NCBI GenBank assembly: GCA_036924085.1
Contig: JAVGWX010000011.1
Span: 30,743,886-30,807,885 of the forward strand
From: Ariolimax columbianus
Taxonomy: Eukaryota > Mollusca > Gastropoda > Stylommatophora > Arionidae
Length of the DNA stretch: 64,000 nucleotides
Direction: 5' to 3'
Part shown: positions 56,501-63,907 of the stretch, in pieces
How positions within the stretch are numbered: the stretch's first letter is position 1
How the letters are laid out: each line of letters begins with the position of its first letter
Made by a program: the position numbers and the translations under genes
The notes under the pieces: generated by a model
Seen by the model: the letters and a program-made list of their open reading frames with translations, nothing else
Databases searched by the model: none
Told to the model about the DNA's origin: nothing

Positions 56501-59500
56501 ACTGTTAGTTTCCAATTCAAACGTAGTTATTACATCTAAAAAAACAAAATAAACAGATCTAGTCGATCTTTGCCAACAACCTACTTCACCTTTCGCAAAA
56601 AGTCGGCTTGCTCCAAACGGCGTAATAAGAAGAAAAATAATTCAAAATCCATTTGTAATCTAACATGCGATACTTTTACCAGCAAAAAAAAGTGTGTAGA
56701 TGGATGTGACATATTCAGCATTAAAATAATAGCTTCCATTTTGAATTTCTAGGTCGAGTGTGTCAACTGTCAGTTCACGCTAACGTGCTAAAGGTTAAGA
56801 GACTTGACGATGCTATATCTACAACTTTTAAGAAGTGGTATGAACCAGTTCTCTTTCTCTGTAACTTGTCTTTGTGTAACTCAGAGCAGAGTAGTATCCC
56901 TTTTTACAAGTGAATTTATTACAGAATGTCATGACGATTACAACTCACCGCTGACAATGGTAACGAATGATTCTTTCAATATGTGGATTTCTTCGCTCAA
57001 TTGCCAGTTCTAGAGCAGAAATGCTGGTGCATGTCGGGGCAGCAATGTTGACACCCACTCGCAACATAAGGTTAACCACTTCTTGATGCTGTCTCTTGAT
57101 TGCCTACCAAATAAAAACATATTGTTAGCTAGCTCATTTATAACATGAATGCTTTGTTTTGTGTTCTACATTGACATGTGATGGTTCAACAGCATACATC
57201 CTGTAAAGGGAACAAAAGCAATAAGGGCTCGTGGACAGGTATAGGTGCTCATACAGGTCTTAGTCGACCTGTACTTCTACAAGGGTGGATGCCCCTGTGC
57301 AGGTCCCATCTCTGGCTTGAGCTGGATGTAGCCAGATGAGGATTTACTACTTAGCGGGCTAAGCTCGACCAGCTTATTACTCAGCTGTTGGGACAAGTGC
57401 AGCAGAGGATGGTTAACCGATGTGCGAGTTCATCTTAATAGACTCAAACACTAGAGCAAAACAGACCCGCATCCTGTTAAGCGCATCTATGCTGCTCATA
57501 ACAAAATCTAACCATGGCCGGTGTTATGCTATGTCACAGTTAGTCACCTCTTACGACATGGTCTGTGGGGAAGTAGGGCTATTCTTAGCCTTGTCATATA
57601 CAAAGCCCCCGGCAGACCACATAGGATATATAAAATGGGTAAAGATGATCAAAAGTAAGAGAAGGGAAGGGTTCCTTTATGTAGCTCCAATAGATCTGTT
57701 TTACTCATCCTGTCTCATTCACAGCCCTCACATTCCAGAATCTGACCCCTGTATCAAGTATTGTACTTAGGACATGGCTTCATGTTGGCCTTCATAGATG
57801 GCAGTCATGTGAGCTTATCACACCAGATAACCACCCCACAGGCAAGTCTGTTTTTTGTTGTTTCTATAAGAAAGTTTGTTTTTTTTAATATTCCTGTCCT
57901 AAAAACCTCAAACCTGGAGGTCCATGGCACCAGCTTTTGTCTGACCTCTCTACTCAAACAGATCTGTCCAACTTGTTAGAACCTGCCTGGAGTGAAACTT
58001 CAACTGTCATAGCTCTGGAGGGGTTGTCATGTAACCCAAATTGCCAAACCACAACAAATTAAAGACACCAGAAATGCTAACTTTGATACAACAAAAATTC
58101 TGTAGTTGTCATGGACGAAGGGTGCTAGTCATGTAATGAAGAAATATATTGTTTTTTAATATTAAAAATTTAAGATTTGATTTTCTTGTCGAGATGGGAA
58201 ATCACAAAATAAAAAGACCCAGACTTAAATAAATCTTCATGCCATCTTGTGTATCTTTAATAAATTTATCTTATAATAAATGCTCAAATCCCTAATATAT
58301 TCACAATATACATAATGTAATAACTAACCCTGTAAATTCTATTTCACCTTTCATGGTACAATGTAATTTCATTGTGAACCAGTGGGGGAAACCAGTTAAT
58401 GACTCATGTACCCTGTTTCATATATTGCATAGATATTGTGTCCAGAGTTTTCTTTCTAACCAGGTAGACCATTCCATACTCGGCACGATTATGACTAAGG
58501 TGTGCAATGACATAAGTTGGACAGTCCTTCACCCTACAGGTTAGTTTTTACTACTTATAGGAGACATACATGAGTATTAGTTGGAAAGATACCTACAGAA
58601 GGTTGAAAATCACCGCTAGAGACCAGAAACCAATGTAATCACAGAGACTCTCATGTAATGTTTATTTCAGAAACCATAAGATAAATCACACTAAATACAT
58701 TACTTTCATCAGAGCTGTCTCGGTCTTGTCTGTATGAATAGTGTAAAGACTGCTGTTTGACCCATGCTTTAGAAGTAAGGCCACAAGAGACATTCCATTC
58801 TGAAATAAATGATATAAAGAAAAAATGGCCAGATGTTGAAATTCAGTTGATTTTTATGTATTTTTTTTAATGTTAAAAAAACAACAACTGTTTGCCCAAA
58901 CTTTGACATTCACGGATGGCAAAAACGCACACAGACCCTCAAGTCAATGTAAAGTGTTTAGCATGCTATAAGTTGAGAAGAAAGTAGAAACCAAGTCACC
59001 TGTTCGGCAGCTATCATGAGCGCTGTTGTTCCATTGGTCTGTTGGGCATTAACATTCACCCCATGTTCCAGCAACATTTCCACAATGGCCAATGTCCCTA
59101 AAGTTGAATATATTACACAAAATATTGTTACATTCCCAGATGATATGTCAACAGATACAATTATTACTGCTTTGTTGGCTAGAGGACTTGTGCATGAGAA
59201 AAGGACCAGGTTGGCTGCCCAGTCTTGACACACTACAGTTAACCAAGCTGTAAATAGATATGACTTTCAGTTAGGGAAATCAAGGGGATGGCAAAAAGTG
59301 ACCAGGCAATTCGATCTCAGAAAAAGCTGAGAATTTGTACTATGAAGTCTCTAACAGTATATCCCTGATACTACTTGCAACTTCCAGCTCATGCGGAGCG
59401 TTTGTTTAATGAAGAGCATTTTTCATTTCATAAATATTTACATTTAATAGTAAAGTTTTTTTAAATTTATGACTTTTCATAAGATGTCCTTTGTAAAATG

Positions 59501-61651
59501 ACATCAAGACCTGAGAAATGACATTTGATCAAGCCAATGATTAAGCATCTGAATTATACACAGATATTCAATACAAGTCTGAATTTGACTCAGCAAGGAC
59601 ACAGACAAAGTGTTAATCATATTGATGGGATAACACAAAAATACAAATATTAAATTATGTGGTGAGTAAAATGAAAAAAAATGAAATGGCCATATATGTT
59701 ATTCCACATGACCCATCAATTTAATGTGATCAAGAATGGTAAAGATAGCAGATAGAAATGAAATTTTTTTTTAAATTGTTACCTTCAACATAAAGGGAAA
59801 AAAATCACAGCTATCCCAGTGAGCTCTAGCAAATATATGGCAAAACAAATATTCTGAACGAAACAAGAGGTATAAGCACCTTTCTGAACTGCTCTCATCA
59901 GCAACGTGAGACCTGTATTGTCTGACTGTTCAAAGTCCAGTTTGTGTTCAGTCAGTCTGAACTGTCTGATGGCATGCTTGACCACTTCAGCTTTGCTCAG
60001 ATTCACAGCCTGTAGTAGGTCAGCTGTGGGTGAGGAGTTGATACATATGTATGATGTACTGAGTACTATATGGATATTGACATTTGATGTACTAAGTACA
60101 GTAAAAATATAAATATTCGATGGACTGAGCACTGTAAGAATATAGATGACCAATGTACTGAGTAATGTTGGATATAAATATTTGATGGGTTGAGTACTGT
60201 AAGAATATAAATGTTTGATGAGTTGAGTACTGTAAAAATATAAATATTTGATGGGTTTAGTACTGTAAGAATATAATTATTTGATGACTGAACATTGTTT
60301 GGATACAGATGTCTGATGGACTAAGTACTATAACAATATAAATATTTGATGAACTGAGTACTGTAAGAATATAGATGGTTCATGGACTGTTTGAGGAACT
60401 GAGTTCTGTAAGAATGAATATGTTTGATGAACCGAGTACTATAAAAATATAGATGTTTGATAGGACTGGCTGTATAATGTAAGCATGTACAATATACCTA
60501 TGAGACAGAATAAGCCAGAAGTTATGCACGGATGAAGCCTAATTAAGCCTATTTCTGAAAAAAAAACTGTGGTCTGTCTCAAGATATTTTGCCACTATGC
60601 AGTTTATTCCTAAGATAAGTTTGAGAGGGTCATTGTATCGCCTTTATGCACACTTTAAGATTTTCTGTTTGTTTGTCCTCCCTACACAGCACATGTCAGT
60701 CTGACTAATCTGTCAAACAGATGATCTGTAGTGGCCAGTTCTCTGAATACTGTCACTTCTAGGAAAAGAGAAGTGTTTCTTATTTATTAGACTATGAGTC
60801 TTTTTTATGTTATTTGCCACAAGGATGTTTTTTTTTAAAAATCATTTATCAACACAAAATATGTCAAAATGTTAATTCCATTCTGTTTTCAAAAAATATA
60901 ATATTAGAAGAAAACACATACAGGTAATGGCTCAGTGACTGCACCAGGACAAAAACAAAAACCACACCTACGTTATGGTCACAAGACCTTCGTCAGGGAC
61001 AAAGAACAAACGAAAACAACTAACAGAGCACACTAATAAATCAAGACATGTTGTAAAATGAGGGGTTTAAGTTAGCCACGACACCTGGATGTGCCAGGAA
61101 AAGTGTGAGACAAGGTATGCCAGTAAAGAAAAACTCTGTATAGTGATGATGGCAACATTGTCAGACATTTTGTTTTGTCTTGATGATGTAACTTGCGCTG
61201 TATTTGAATTATAGTAAATTATAGTAAGGAAGAAACTGCTAGTCATCGGCCTCACTCTGATCCAGAGCTACCTTGGACCAGTGGCAAGACTATCAGTCGA
61301 GATGCCTGCTCAGAATGCAGGCACTATTGAGACCAGGGGTTGCTTGAGACTTGCTGGATTCGATCGTTCACCTTTTCCGTACATCACTTTGGGAGGTGAG
61401 TGCTTACCTCTTGACTACAGCATCCCCATATATATTAGTATGAAGCTGGAAAGAAATCTTTTGTTTTGGTGCTCGTGGTGAGCATATCGATATATCCATC
61501 AATTCCATTACAGATGCCTTTCGTATTATGTGTCCCAGTCAAAGTTTGAAACTCTGAATGTACTAGATGACAGATAGTCTTAAAACAAACCATAGTCTGA
61601 CTTACCATTCGAAACAAAAGCCACATCTTTTTGACTGCAACGTTCTTCCCC
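41430..61651 (-). CDS. Ankyrin-repeat protein gene, eight internal exons
   Basis: Join (minus strand): 61651-61606, 60023-59880, 59097-59000, 58799-58704, 57103-56949, 47522-47371, 43975-43848, 41516-41430; 906 nt, 302 codons. All junctions have AG/GT sites and compatible phase (1, 1, 0, 0, 2, 1, 0). Residues about 17-48 are helical and resemble a degenerate repeat. Four ankyrin repeats follow (about 49-82, 83-115, 116-151, 152-180) with TGLTLLMRAVQKG, TTALMIAAEQNG, ETALMKAIKRQH and SALELAIERRN cores. Residues 181-302 form a non-repeat region with hydrophobic strand-like stretches (FLLFIAHTKI, FVTSCHPIIPG) and scattered Cys, which I do not recognise. Ankyrin repeats bind partner proteins; the function here is unknown. 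Introns range from 202 bp to 9.4 kb and are packed with transposons, the exons are clean. First and last exons not found. Confidence 0.88.
41600..42599. other. Intron sequence, no recognised gene
   Basis: T-rich stretch 41930-42250. A weak tRNA-like head (GACTGGTTGAGTGGTTTGG, CATTCAAATCTCAG) at 41728-41800 may be a SINE scrap. Confidence 0.35.
42600..42790 (+). repeat. piggyBac-like MITE fragment
   Basis: AACAAACTAAACAGATCTAC then CTCATAAAAATCTGTTGCAA matches the centre of MITE copy A (AACAAAATAAACAGATCTAC then GCGATAAAAATC). No ends are recognised. Confidence 0.55.
42791..43499. other. Intron sequence, no recognised feature
   Basis: No exon or repeat recognised. Confidence 0.35.
43500..43810. 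repeat. Minisatellite beside a splice donor, unit about 25-30 bp
   Basis: Units of CCAGTGATTTATTAGTTACT followed by a variable CTCTACTCT spacer, about 11 copies. It ends about 38 bp downstream (gene sense) of the donor of exon 43848-43975. Confidence 0.9.
43848..43975 (-). CDS. Ankyrin gene exon 7
   Basis: Acceptor TTCATGTTCAG, donor AAG|GTTTGT. The first two bases complete a Gly codon begun in 47371-47522. It encodes EGFLLFIAHTKITDKGVRCR then FHGGCPIGSVTLNGIVQSAL TK, part of the unrecognised C-terminal region. Confidence 0.85.
44630..45995 (+). pseudogene. LINE endonuclease-to-RT-start fragment (I/Jockey group)
   Basis: This is the 5' part of a LINE ORF2. AP-endonuclease blocks come first: NTEGLSANKETLMS near 44640, CDVLMVQETHR near 44700, and VIGDFNFHS-like text near 44980. 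SCRWGKCYNPDNIFVSDRII (the N/D-containing endonuclease end) is near 45105. A linker of about 200 codons follows (YDLDKEMHKLEPTPSKYEAF, RGCRTQYIPGLNDESKALYE). The RT finger region is GADELRTEQIKNFRPETITW near 45855 and IPKIWKKSHVVALL at 45950-45995, where it stops abruptly. There are several stops. 3' truncation is unusual for a LINE. It coincides with the start of the degenerate MITE at 46000. Confidence 0.85.
46000..46445 (-). mobile_element. piggyBac-like MITE, degenerate copy E
   Basis: In the orientation of copy B: AGGTAGATCTGTTTAGATTG TTTATGTAGA, then ACCTTCATCTTCTTGCATTC, ACTAACACACACACAACAAA and TTCGTTATTC match copy B in order. The right edge GGCTAAGG|TTAG resembles CTAAGG|TTAA. The left end is not recognised. 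Confidence 0.65.
46588..47300. mobile_element. Mariner-derived palindromic (fold-back) element
   Basis: Two inverted arms of about 330 bp (46588-46915 and 46970-47300) surround a short loop. The outer ends are GAGGTGTGTTCCAATGAAAC and GTTTCATGGGAACATGCCTC, next to TA on each side (46586-46587 and 47301-47302). Each arm encodes the N-terminal DNA-binding domain of a mariner-like transposase, facing inward. The left arm on the plus strand has FLTAEGCRPVDIHCKMQAV and SKTTVKHWTMF. The right arm on the minus strand (46902-47135) is more intact, with MAGVIRNPSRVDQRAVIQFL then TAEGCRPVDIHCRMQAVYGD. The catalytic domain is absent from both. Confidence 0.88.
47371..47522 (-). CDS. Ankyrin gene exon 6
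   Basis: Acceptor ATTTTTTCAG, donor CCAG|GTATGG. The first base completes an Arg codon from 56949-57103. It encodes LDQAFQSRVLATLEGTAELV then EPLFPMQCFPLRESHQFVVK and FNSNIHPVVP. It begins the non-ankyrin C-terminal region. Confidence 0.88.
47620..47960 (-). repeat. Interspersed repeat with shared SINE tail
   Basis: GGTATTTGCACCTTTTGGTA CAACACATCCGACTTCAGCA is an inverted copy of the tail seen in SINE family A. The remainder (CCCTGCTGCAGCCTGTTATC) is unassigned. Confidence 0.45.
48345..48665. repeat. Minisatellite, unit about 57 bp, about 6 copies
   Basis: Units contain CATCACTACAGATGAGCTGG, CATGATCTCCAAGG and GGTGGGGAATGCCACATGTG. One unit near 48510 has lost half of its length. Open frames across it are repeat artefacts. 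Confidence 0.9.
48670..49524. other. Intron sequence, no recognised feature
   Basis: No exon or domain recognised. Confidence 0.35.
49525..49685 (+). repeat. Interspersed repeat, family E
   Basis: CACACATCTGGATTATTTGT GGATATTCAA ... GACTTTGACTGGGACATATAA ... GTAACAAAAAATG matches 24715-24880 and 59510-59645. Confidence 0.75.
49710..49850 (+). repeat. SINE family B, body
   Basis: TTGTAACTGGGTACCTGCCC, GGTCACCACACCTCACAC, AGCTGTGGCTTAGTACAATG and CTCTAACACTTCATCCC. Confidence 0.8.
49865..50095 (-). pseudogene. RTE-type LINE C-terminus, distal half of a split copy
   Basis: The minus strand reads SITKQSLSWNAQGRKGIGRP then RNTWRRDLEAEVKKTGKSWK and EVEKITQEAAW*, the conserved end of this LINE lineage. 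Its N-terminal neighbour (…KWFDKVTNDRLWE … RWMSHTL) lies 5.7 kb away at 55815-56166. The break falls at TTAA within the GHTLRKP-type motif. The piggyBac element 50100-55810 occupies the gap. Confidence 0.88.
50233..52787 (+). mobile_element. LINE with RT and RNase H, 5'-truncated, with target-site duplication
   Basis: An 11-bp direct repeat GACCTTGAGAC at 50222-50232 and 52788-52798 bounds it. Encoded blocks: NAFIEHYARANHIDVP linker near 50270 and HAWKDTVLIPVPKKEKDRTD. QQAGFRQHRSTEDQITL is near 50725, VDLEKAFHKVWKDGLR (motif A) near 50830, and GVPQGGILSPTLFLVYINDI near 50985. FADDLAMWTSEKN (motif C) is near 51085, LGVTFDRRMIWK near 51310, and KLAGTSWGADKSILKKL near 51400. RNase H follows (YTDGSVTN near 51975, NFRAEAEAL near 52090, VPSHCNIQGNEEVD near 52290). 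Then come RLRTGHNRLRYHL and ECSCGTGKITAENLLQNC. The tail is (GAA)n. Lesions include a TGA at about 50471, a small deletion near 50645, frameshifts near 50895 and 52165 and a stop near 51553. Confidence 0.93.
53015..53684 (-). mobile_element. piggyBac-like MITE, 670 bp, copy B
   Basis: Between TTAA 53011-53014 and TTAA 53685-53688. It is the inverted counterpart of copy A (39704-40373), the same length to the base. Only scattered differences are visible, for example in the terminal inverted repeat (CCTGTAGCACTCC here) and the stretch next to the other end. It sits inside the piggyBac element 50100-55810, so it moved after that insertion. Confidence 0.9.
53899..55647 (-). pseudogene. piggyBac transposase, nearly full length but broken
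   Basis: Starts with an acidic N-terminus (MSDVADDTQVHNN). A second-frame part carries FSVRDYFRLYFPDTAITLIV then QETNRYAEQ, and then PTSFEEVEAFLGLQIAMG with a stop where the DYW tryptophan is expected (near 55095). The catalytic core shows AIDESMVRFKGR (first Asp) and VFTDSYFTS (second Asp). After a frameshift near 54595 come NRKQFPDQLKKK and DESMLAVT. A GGV-x-x-FDQ block near 54310 marks the third Asp region (frameshifted, Asp degraded), followed by LKWYLPLFHFLIETCTVNVY. The C-terminal Cys-rich domain is intact (RCVVCNTAGKRAQTSYFCKG then CVVPCFELYHT). Four or more lesions make it inactive. About 580 codons long, as usual for the family. Confidence 0.93.
55815..56166 (-). pseudogene. RTE-type LINE RT C-terminal, proximal half of a split copy
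   Basis: The minus strand reads GMFKPIWNTKEIRRKTIRIF, KPFLLYGVETWRMTKDNGRR, CRRKILGIKWFDKVTNDRLW and ILGRKWRWMSHTL, ending exactly at TTAA 55811-55814. The remainder of the protein continues at 50095 downward. The other end stops at TTAA 56163-56166, where MITE copy D begins. Confidence 0.9.
56167..56794 (+). mobile_element. piggyBac-like MITE, copy D, left end degraded
   Basis: Right end AACGTGCTAAAGG followed by TTAA (56795-56798). The interior is collinear with copy A: TTCAAAGCTTGTAACTTTTC, TTGGTGTTATTGTTTTTGTT, CCATGGAAACCACAACAATG TATCGATACTGTG, and AAAAAGTCGGCTTGCTCCAA ACGGCG. The CC-left terminus is not visible and the first part is scrambled. It includes a local triplication of GTTGTTTTTGTTGGTG near 56305-56350. 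Confidence 0.8.
56949..57103 (-). CDS. Ankyrin gene exon 5
   Basis: Acceptor TTTTTATTTGGTAG, donor CAGCG|GTGAGT, phase 0 in, 2 out. It encodes AIKRQHQEVVNLMLRVGVNI then AAPTCTSISALELAIERRNP and HIERIIRYHCQ, the second half of ankyrin repeat 3 and repeat 4. Confidence 0.92.
57210..57630. repeat. Interspersed repeat, uninterrupted copy
   Basis: Collinear with the flanks of MITEs A and C at 39576-41395. The corresponding target sites are unoccupied here: TTAT at 57374-57377 and TTAA at 57435-57438. Confidence 0.85.
57640..58700. other. Intron sequence, no recognised feature
   Basis: No exon with compatible phase is needed or seen between exons 5 and 4, and no repeat is recognised. Confidence 0.4.
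58704..58799 (-). CDS. Ankyrin gene exon 4
   Basis: Acceptor TTATTTCAG, donor AAA|GTAATG, phase 0 in and out, 32 codons: NGMSLVALLLKHGSNSSLYT then IHTDKTETALMK. It completes repeat 2 and starts repeat 3. Confidence 0.92.
59000..59097 (-). CDS. Ankyrin gene exon 3
   Basis: Acceptor CAACTTTAG, donor CAG|GTGACT. The first two bases complete a Gly codon. It encodes TLAIVEMLLEHGVNVNAQQT then NGTTALMIAAEQ, canonical ankyrin sequence. Confidence 0.95.
59225..59390 (+). repeat. SINE family B, body
   Basis: CAAGCTGTAAATAGATATGA, AAAAAGTGACCAGGCAATTC and TATGAAGTCTCTAACAGTAT ATCCCTGA. It lies in the intron between exons 3 and 2, antisense to the gene. Confidence 0.75.
59510..59645 (+). repeat. Interspersed repeat, family E
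   Basis: Shares AGCATCTGAATTATACACAG ATATTCAATAC and CTGAATTTGACT with 24715-24880 and 49525-49685. Confidence 0.65.
59880..60023 (-). CDS. Ankyrin gene exon 2
   Basis: Acceptor CACCCACAG, donor AAAG|GTGCTT, phase 1 in and out. It encodes DLLQAVNLSKAEVVKHAIRQ then FRLTEHKLDFEQSDNTGLTL and LMRAVQK. It ends inside ankyrin repeat 1, which continues in 59000-59097. Confidence 0.93.
60035..60465. repeat. Minisatellite beside a splice acceptor, unit about 36 bp
   Basis: About 11 units of ATTTGATGGGTTGAGTACTG TAAGAATATAAAT with variable spacing. It begins within about 15 bp of the acceptor of exon 59880-60023 (gene sense: immediately upstream), so it may contain the branch-point and polypyrimidine region. 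Confidence 0.88.
60466..61144. other. Intron sequence, no recognised feature
   Basis: No exon or known repeat recognised. Confidence 0.35.
61145..61445 (+). repeat. Interspersed repeat, second copy
   Basis: Matches 1255-1540: GCTGTATTTGAATTATAGTA, GGACCAGTGGCAAGAC, TCGTTCACCTTTTCCGTACA, TTACCTCTTGACTACAGC. Confidence 0.75.
61465..61565 (-). repeat. Interspersed repeat, family E, inverted
   Basis: The reverse complement has AGAGTTTCAAACTTTGACTG GGACACATAATACGAAAGGC, matching 49560-49620. Confidence 0.65.
61606..61651 (-). CDS. Ankyrin gene exon 1 of those found (small)
   Basis: Acceptor TATATTCACTGACAG, donor AATG|GTAAGT. 46 nt encoding GEERCSQKDVAFVSN. It leaves one base that completes an Ala codon in 59880-60023. 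Splice sites are good but the exon is too short to judge by coding content. Upstream exons are not identified, so the start codon is unknown. Confidence 0.6.
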
Positions 61652-62519
61652 CTGTCAGTGAATATAAATGATTATTTATCTTTATTAGTCACAGCATGAA
61701 TGACAGATCACAAATGTATGATGCTTGTAAAAAATGTGGATCATTAGAAGAGACAAGAGTGAGAAACAAAGATATCCAACAGAAATGGTGAACAATGCCA
61801 TACATGGCATTTGTAGACATAATGAAATGATTTGTATATATGACAAGAATGCTCTAAAACCTATATCCCGCTCACGTCTATAACACTAGACAGGGTTTAG
61901 AGTAAGAGGACGAACGAACAAAAGTATGGAATGATTGTGTTAAAGAGACACTAGTTACGACATGTATCAATTTCAACAATGGTTTCACAGATGACACATG
62001 AAAGAAGATTGACTTCTCTATGACGTCTAATGATGCAAGTGGCCGGATTAAATGAGCCCCAGCATATAGACAAACATACAACACATCCACCTTTGCACAT
62101 ACCTACATAGCAGTTGAAATCTTTTTTATTTGAAGAAAATACTCACTAGAATTTTGTTATCAAATGAAAAAGGGATGATGTTAATTATGAACTCTCCAAG
62201 TGCAGCTATTATGATAAACATTCAGGTGATACTAAGAAATCATGGTCCTATCTTCAATATTATTAAGTAAATAGACCAACATTTATAAACAGATGATCTA
62301 CCTCACACTATCTTTCACCTAGTCATTAGATTTCCCCTTCTTACAACAAAAAACATCAATGGTTATTGATTTGACCATCTTCTTTACTATTTTGTGGCAG
62401 GTGTTCTTTGGGCTCCCAACTCTTCTTTTCCCTATGAGTTACAATCTAGGCATTTCTAAATATTGTTAGATTGCTTGTTCCTTTCTGTCTGCCATTTTTT
62501 GTGACAAAATATTTCTTAT
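61652..62519. other. No recognised feature
   Basis: Upstream intron or flank of the ankyrin gene. No further exon could be supported. Confidence 0.35.
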
Positions 62520-62765
62520 TGTGTTTCATGTGGCTAAGTTAATGCGCTGACTTCCCAACTGAGGGATCTAGGTTCAATCCCCAGCTAGTGTGGGATATTC
62601 TTTCGGCCACAAACAGCTCCTAGGGTCGATCCAGCCTAAAAGAAAAACTGTGTACCAGAACCAAGTCTTGGAAGTAAAGGTGACCAACGTATTGCTGACC
62701 ATAACAACTTAGTGTGCTGTTGGTCAAGAAAATATGGGATTTAACACCAAACTCCCAAAATGCCA
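62520..62765 (+). repeat. tRNA-derived SINE, family C
   Basis: Head GTGGCTAAGTTAATGCGCTG (box A-like) and TCTAGGTTCAATCCCC (box B-like). The body is TAGGGTCGATCCAGCC and the 3' end AGTGTGCTGTTGGTCAAGAA AATATGG is shared with 33838-34055. Confidence 0.8.
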
Positions 62766-63240
62766 AGTAAACATAATCTTTACTTTAGATTACACTCATC
62801 CCACTATAACACTGCCAATGTTCTACAATATTCCAGTTAGTAGGTGCTTGGAGTGAAATTGAGAATGAGCTCTCATACATGAAAATACATGTACAACACA
62901 GCCTCTAACAACAAAAGCCAAGCTCCTGGCGTTCTTGGGACTTGGCCATGCTATCAACAAGAGAAAGGACAAGTGTCTGGTGCCTACAATTAGATGGCAA
63001 TTCATTGACCAGGTTTGGGGGCGGGCGGGCGTGCGTGTGTGTGTCTCCCCCCTCTTACCTTTAAGTCCATGTAAACAAATAATGAAAAGTTCTAAATAGC
63101 CATTTTAGTGTGGAATCGAAGAACAACTGATATCTCATGAGATTTTACTGTCGTGTTGCAACTAATAGCAATACTTCAGACAGAACAGTTTCAGATGATG
63201 ACAGCAGGCAGTAGCACGTTGCTTTTGGTCAAAACTCAAA
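62766..63240. other. No recognised feature
   Basis: Contains a short G/C-rich stretch with GT repeats at 63016-63045. No gene recognised. Confidence 0.35.
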
Positions 63241-63770
63241 TATACGAGGGGACGTCAAATGAAAACCTTAAAAGTGGGATAGAAATGAGAAAAACCATGC
63301 CATTGTATTGTAACTTGTTAATGTAGTTGCTAAGGATGTTAAAGGTGTCCTGCATGTGCCATCGTGGTGCAGATGAAAAACATGATGTCATAACTGCAAT
63401 TAATAGATATTAGACGCCCCACTGTTGACATACACCAAAGAGAAGCAGTGTTCTGTTATCCCTTTTTTGAGCAGCGAAGCGATGAAACCTATAGAAATTC
63501 ATCAGCGAATGAAGGTCCAGTATGATGATGCATGCCTCTCATTCGCAGTCAATCTGCGATTTTCCTTTACTAGGCGGTCAACGGCTGCAATCGTCTCTGG
63601 GATCACTACACTGTGTGCCTGACCCAGTTGTGTCACAGAACTCAAACCGTTTTGGAACTTCCTACTCCACTCATACGTTTGCTCAAGTCAAAGGCATGCA
63701 TCAAGTTACAATACAAAGGCATGGTTTTTCTATCCCACTTTTAAGGTTTTCATTTGAAGTCTCCTCATAT
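63241..63770 (+). mobile_element. Mariner-type MITE with long inverted repeats
   Basis: Terminal inverted repeats of about 75 bp. Left ACGAGGGGACGTCAAATGAA AACCTTAAAAGTGGGATAGA; the reverse complement of the right end has ATGAGGAGACTTCAAATGAA AACCTTAAAAGTGGGATAGA. Flanks are TA-rich. The interior near 63425-63530 encodes KEKQCSVIPFLSSEAMKPIE then IHQRMKVQYDDA, the N-terminal helix-turn-helix of a mariner-like transposase. The catalytic domain is deleted, so it would need a partner enzyme. Confidence 0.85.
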
Positions 63771-63907
63771 TAACTATACATACAATTAACGACATATTAC
63801 GCATGACTGCAATTGGATCACACTTATCCAGAAGTAGGAAAATCTGACCTCAAATCACTTCAAGCGTTGGGAACAGCTTAAAGAAGTAAAGTTAGAGTAT
63901 AAAATGT

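Noticed and set aside
62823..63005. Possible upstream exon of the ankyrin gene on the minus strand
   Set aside because: No consensus acceptor and donor pair with a phase fitting exon 61606-61651.
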